Shown: positions 60,921-64,000 of the stretch, in pieces
How the letters are laid out: each line of letters starts with the position of its first letter
How positions within the stretch are numbered: the stretch's first letter is position 1
From: Linyphia triangularis
Taxonomy: Eukaryota > Arthropoda > Arachnida > Araneae > Linyphiidae
Direction: 5' to 3'
Assembly: GCA_963978545.1 (NCBI GenBank)
Contig: OZ021727.1
Location: 56,184,487 to 56,248,486 of the forward strand
Length of the DNA stretch: 64,000 nucleotides
Position numbers and translations under genes: made by a program
Notes under the pieces: model-generated
What the model was told of the DNA's origin: nothing
Databases searched by the model: none
The model's input: only the letters and a program-made list of their open reading frames with translations

Positions 60921-61616
60921 CTTTCAGTTACACTATGTAATATTGGTCATTGCAGTAAAATTAAACATGGTGTTACCTACCGTTTTCTTATTTTCACTCA
61001 TTTAATTAAAAATTGGTCAGTTAGTCGTTATTTTTGGCGATAATTGTTACATGAGGAAAAAATAAAAAAAAACTCGCCAAAATGGCAAAATTGGTGATTT
61101 AATTACATTGTCTTTGCTTGTGCGTGAAACGCAAAAAAAAAGCTATCAATAATGAGCGATGCTCAAGGGAAGAGAGCTTTATGTTAAAGTCACTCTTTTT
61201 TCAACTTTTTACACTTTTATCTTATTTTGTATGAGAATTTCGGAGCTGTTAATGTTAACACCTTCAGAAGCATAACCACAGCAATTTTGATCGAAATCGT
61301 TATTGCCGTTTTTTAGAAATCACTGAAAAACATTATTTTTTCAGTGGTAGCTAGCTACCTTATGCGGATGTGCGATTTTGACGAAAACCTTAATGGTATG
61401 CCACCAACCCGCAAACCGAATTTGAACATCGTAGGTCGATTTGTTCGAGAGTTATGCTGACCACGTACACACAGACATACACTTTTTCTCGATCATTTTT
61501 TTTAAAATCAGGATGTTCCAAAACGTGGAGAAATGTTTTTGTTTTTTTGTTTTTTTATTATTATTATTAAATACTATGCTTTTATTACCTTATGGACACA
61601 TATTGGTAATTGAAAG
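60921..61616 (+). mobile_element. TTTCARTTAC-ended element, copy 1
   Basis: Begins CTTTCAGTTACAC and ends GGTAATTGAAAG, giving a terminal inverted repeat of CTTTCARTTAC. The interior, including TGACGAAAACCTTAATGGT and GACCACGTACACACAGACA, is shared in order with copy 2. Homology to copy 2 extends about 25 bp to the left (GTGTGGAACATTGCCCAA), so the terminal repeat may be internal or the duplicated block larger. No coding sequence. The class is undetermined. Confidence 0.75.
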
Positions 61617-61855
61617 GGATAACATGCAACTACTCAAATCTAATGCATGTCCCTCCAAAATATCTTTCGGGTTAAATGAATAGGGAAATGGAAAATAGGG
61701 TTGATTTTGTAGAAGTTAGCCAATTTGGAAAATAAATCATTTATTCATTCAAGTCTAGGTTTGAAAAAATTCAAATTGGAAATTAAGACGTTTAAAAGGT
61801 CATCGCAAAATATATAACAAAATGAAAACTATTAGGAGTGTGGAACATCGCACAA

Positions 61856-62531
61856 CTTTCAATTACACTATATAATATTGGTCATTGTAGTAAAATTTAA
61901 CATGTTATTTACCATTTTCTTATTTTCACTCATTTAAATAAAAATGGCAAGTTTGGCTATATTTTTGGCAATAATTTTTATGTAAAAAAAATTAAAAAAT
62001 TACGCTGAAACGGCAAAATTGTTGGTTTTATACGACAGACGATCCATTGCCCTTGCTTGTGCGTGAAACGCCGAAAAAAATCAATCGTTGATGGACAATG
62101 CTCAAGGGCAGAGAGCTCTGTGTTAAAGGCACTCGTTTTTCAACTTTTTACGCTTTTATCGCATTTTTATGAGAATTTCGGAGGTGGTAATGTTTAGAAC
62201 ACCTTCAGAGGTATTACCACAGTTATTTTGAACAAAATCTTTAGATCGGTTTTAGCAATTACTAAAAAACAAGATTTTTTTCAATGGCAGCTACCTTATG
62301 TGCATGCGCGATTTTGACGAAAACCTTAATGGTAGGTCCCTGTGCCATCACCAACCCGCCCACCAAATTTGAACATTATAAATCATTTTGTTAGATTGTT
62401 ATGATGACCACGTACACACAGACAGACATTTTTGCAAGATCACTTTTTTGAAATCAGGATGTTTTTTTTTTGTTTTTTTGACCGAATACTATACTTTCAT
62501 TACCCTATGTATAGATATGGGTAATTGAAAG
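61856..62531 (+). mobile_element. TTTCARTTAC-ended element, copy 2
   Basis: Same order of blocks as copy 1, about 935 bp downstream in the same orientation: CTTTCAATTACAC, TAATATTGGTCATTG, AACGGCAAAATT, TGCTTGTGCGTGAAACGC, GACGAAAACCTTAATGGT, GACCACGTACACACAGACA, GGGTAATTGAAAG. The two copies differ by many substitutions and small indels. They are separated by 239 bp. Confidence 0.75.
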
Positions 62532-63640
62532 TAAAAAGAAAGTTATTAAGATAAAATTAACAAAGTGAACTAAAAAAAATATGAATGTAAGTGTTGACTA
62601 TGTAAAGTCTTCAACTTGCAATTGTTTGTGTGACATCCAACACTCTTTGCGTTTTTTATTAATATTAACGAAATTTCTTACAAAAAAACAAAAAAAAAAA
62701 AAAACAATAGCAGTCAAACTAGTTTCTTAAAGCAGCAGCTCTTGGTTTAAAAATACTATTTTCAAATGCAAAACTATTTGGAATAAAAATATTTATCGAT
62801 TAAACCAAATGAAAACACCGTATTTAAATTCAATAGTTGTGCGTATAATGAGGATTGATGTCACTTCGTCTGTAATCTATACGACAAATCGTGCATCAAA
62901 CTAAAGTTCTAGAATAGCGTAATCCACTTAACCTTGCTTCCAAACTAGTATTTTTCAAAGAGAAGCACCACTAACAAGAATTACTAGTTGCTGTTAGTTT
63001 TTGCCTTGAAATTTGCGTTAAGCAACCGATTTAACCTATTTTCAAATGTTTTTCTGGCTGACATCGATCTTCAAATTTTTACTTATATTTAAATGAATAT
63101 TTAATGATGGTGTTGCGTTGTTTATATTTTTCATGCTGACATATTCAAGGTTTAGATCATAAGTACGATTTCAAAAACTTTTTTTTTTTTTAATGTACCT
63201 GATATTTTAAAGGAGAGTCACATTTGTTCTGCATTCTTTTAGAAAATACATTTAAAATGTTATTTCTAACTTTCTATACTTACAAAAGGTTTGTAATCCA
63301 GAACATCTCTAGGTGGTAGTTGAGACTTCATTAAAGATACAGTTTCTAGGTAATACTTCCAAATATTACATCACTCTCATTGAACATAGGTATGCATTTT
63401 AATACAAATGTTCGGTGAAAGTCACAGACTCTCTTCTAAGCGTTGTATTACTTACTTTTTTTTTTTTTTTTTTTTTTGTTGTTGTAAAATTTGAAACTTT
63501 ATTTTATTGAGGTGTATTTTCAATTCAAAGTCCCCTTTCCAACACCTTTTTACAACAAGTCTTAGCAATTATTCAGCAAAGGTTTCTATCACAACTCATT
63601 GTTGATATATTTTTTCCTTCAATTATAATAACTCATCAAC
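62532..63640. other. AT-rich stretch, no gene seen
   Basis: AT-rich with T and A runs (for example 63459-63477). Nothing recognised. Confidence 0.45.
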
Positions 63641-63773
63641 AAGAGTCGAATTGCCGTAGTAAATTTTATGCCTGCAAAACCAGCGGCTTTACCCGGACAG
63701 AGGTCGAAAAAGCTTCACAAAACAGGAACACCATTGGGGAAAAAAATAGAGAGAGGACCATCTTGACTCGAAG

Positions 63774-63971
63774 TTAATAAGGCGTTGCCGGAACAACAAC
63801 TTGGGATATCCCGGATCCAGCTTCTTTTGTGGGAATACTCGAATACAAGAACTGGGTAGGGCATATAAGGGGATCCTTCTTTGTGTAGTCACGTGGGGTC
63901 GTAAAAGCGTGGCCCATATAGTCCGGCAGATTGAGAACGGAAATCCCCGCTCGATCGTGCCAGGAAGACAC
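63774..63971 (-). CDS. Possible exon at the window edge, unrecognised
   Basis: In a GC-richer block (63650-63970) the minus strand has an open frame of about 65 codons, without a convincing ATG at its start, that ends at TAA. Its peptide has balanced composition (WHDRAGISVLNLPDYMGH and DPLICPTQFLYSSIPTK). An overlapping second minus-strand frame (63689-63892) is Phe/Leu/Arg rich and less convincing. It could be an exon or transposon fragment continuing beyond the window; no family recognised. Confidence 0.2.
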   Translation of the reverse strand: MSSWHDRAGISVLNLPDYMGHAFTTPRDYTKKDPLICPTQFLYSSIPTKEAGSGISQVVVPATPY

Positions 63972-64000
63972 GTGAAAAACTTAATTGGACGTTTGTTATT

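Overview
This is a very AT-rich eukaryotic window with almost no recognisable protein-coding sequence. Short open frames, long A/T runs, microsatellites, tRNA-derived SINEs, a LINE remnant, Helitrons and many small DNA transposons point to a large, repeat-rich animal genome. A perfect ecdysone-receptor-type inverted repeat at 43161-43173 suggests an arthropod, and the repeat style fits an arachnid-like genome. That assignment is inference; no marker gene is present. The window most likely lies in long introns or intergenic DNA, with a few possible leader exons and promoters.

Layout. 1-720 is a less AT-rich non-coding block. 3.6-6.1 kb holds a candidate leader exon (ATG, five codons, GTAAGG donor) that is present three times in tandem; a 762-bp foldback transposon with TTAA target duplications sits just behind copy 1. 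8.9-21 kb is mostly AT-rich sequence with microsatellites, one SINE, a 37-bp palindrome and a degenerate dispersed repeat. 21.0-23.3 kb has a Buster-like hAT element with a transposase C-terminus, an ATTGGCCA-rich MITE and a 22-bp minisatellite. 26.15-26.4 kb is a CpG-rich promoter candidate. 27.8 kb has a partly dimeric SINE. 30.0-31.0 kb has two hAT-type elements side by side with overlapping target duplications. 32.4 kb is a small piggyBac element that still encodes the cysteine-rich tail. 33.3-33.9 kb is a degenerate tandem repeat of about 145 bp. 37.5-38.3 kb is a hAT element packed with ATCGATA sites.

39.9-43.3 kb is the most regulatory-looking stretch: a CRE cluster, a TATA promoter followed by a possible signal-peptide exon, a LINE remnant and a cluster of palindromic nuclear-receptor sites. 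51.9-55.9 kb contains a second ATTGGCCA MITE, a SINE with a 12-bp target duplication, a Helitron and a second Buster-like hAT. 56.1-56.7 kb (minus strand) is the most protein-like open frame, with a good splice donor and a CpG-richer upstream block. 60.9-62.5 kb holds two direct copies of one element of about 690 bp. The window ends in a GC-richer block with an unassigned minus-strand frame.

No operon-like gene cooperation is visible. The coherent story is transposon biology: at least eight DNA-transposon copies can be delimited to the base by terminal repeats and target duplications, plus one Helitron defined by its termini, three SINE copies and a few candidate regulatory modules. All gene-level calls are tentative because I could not run similarity searches or splice prediction.
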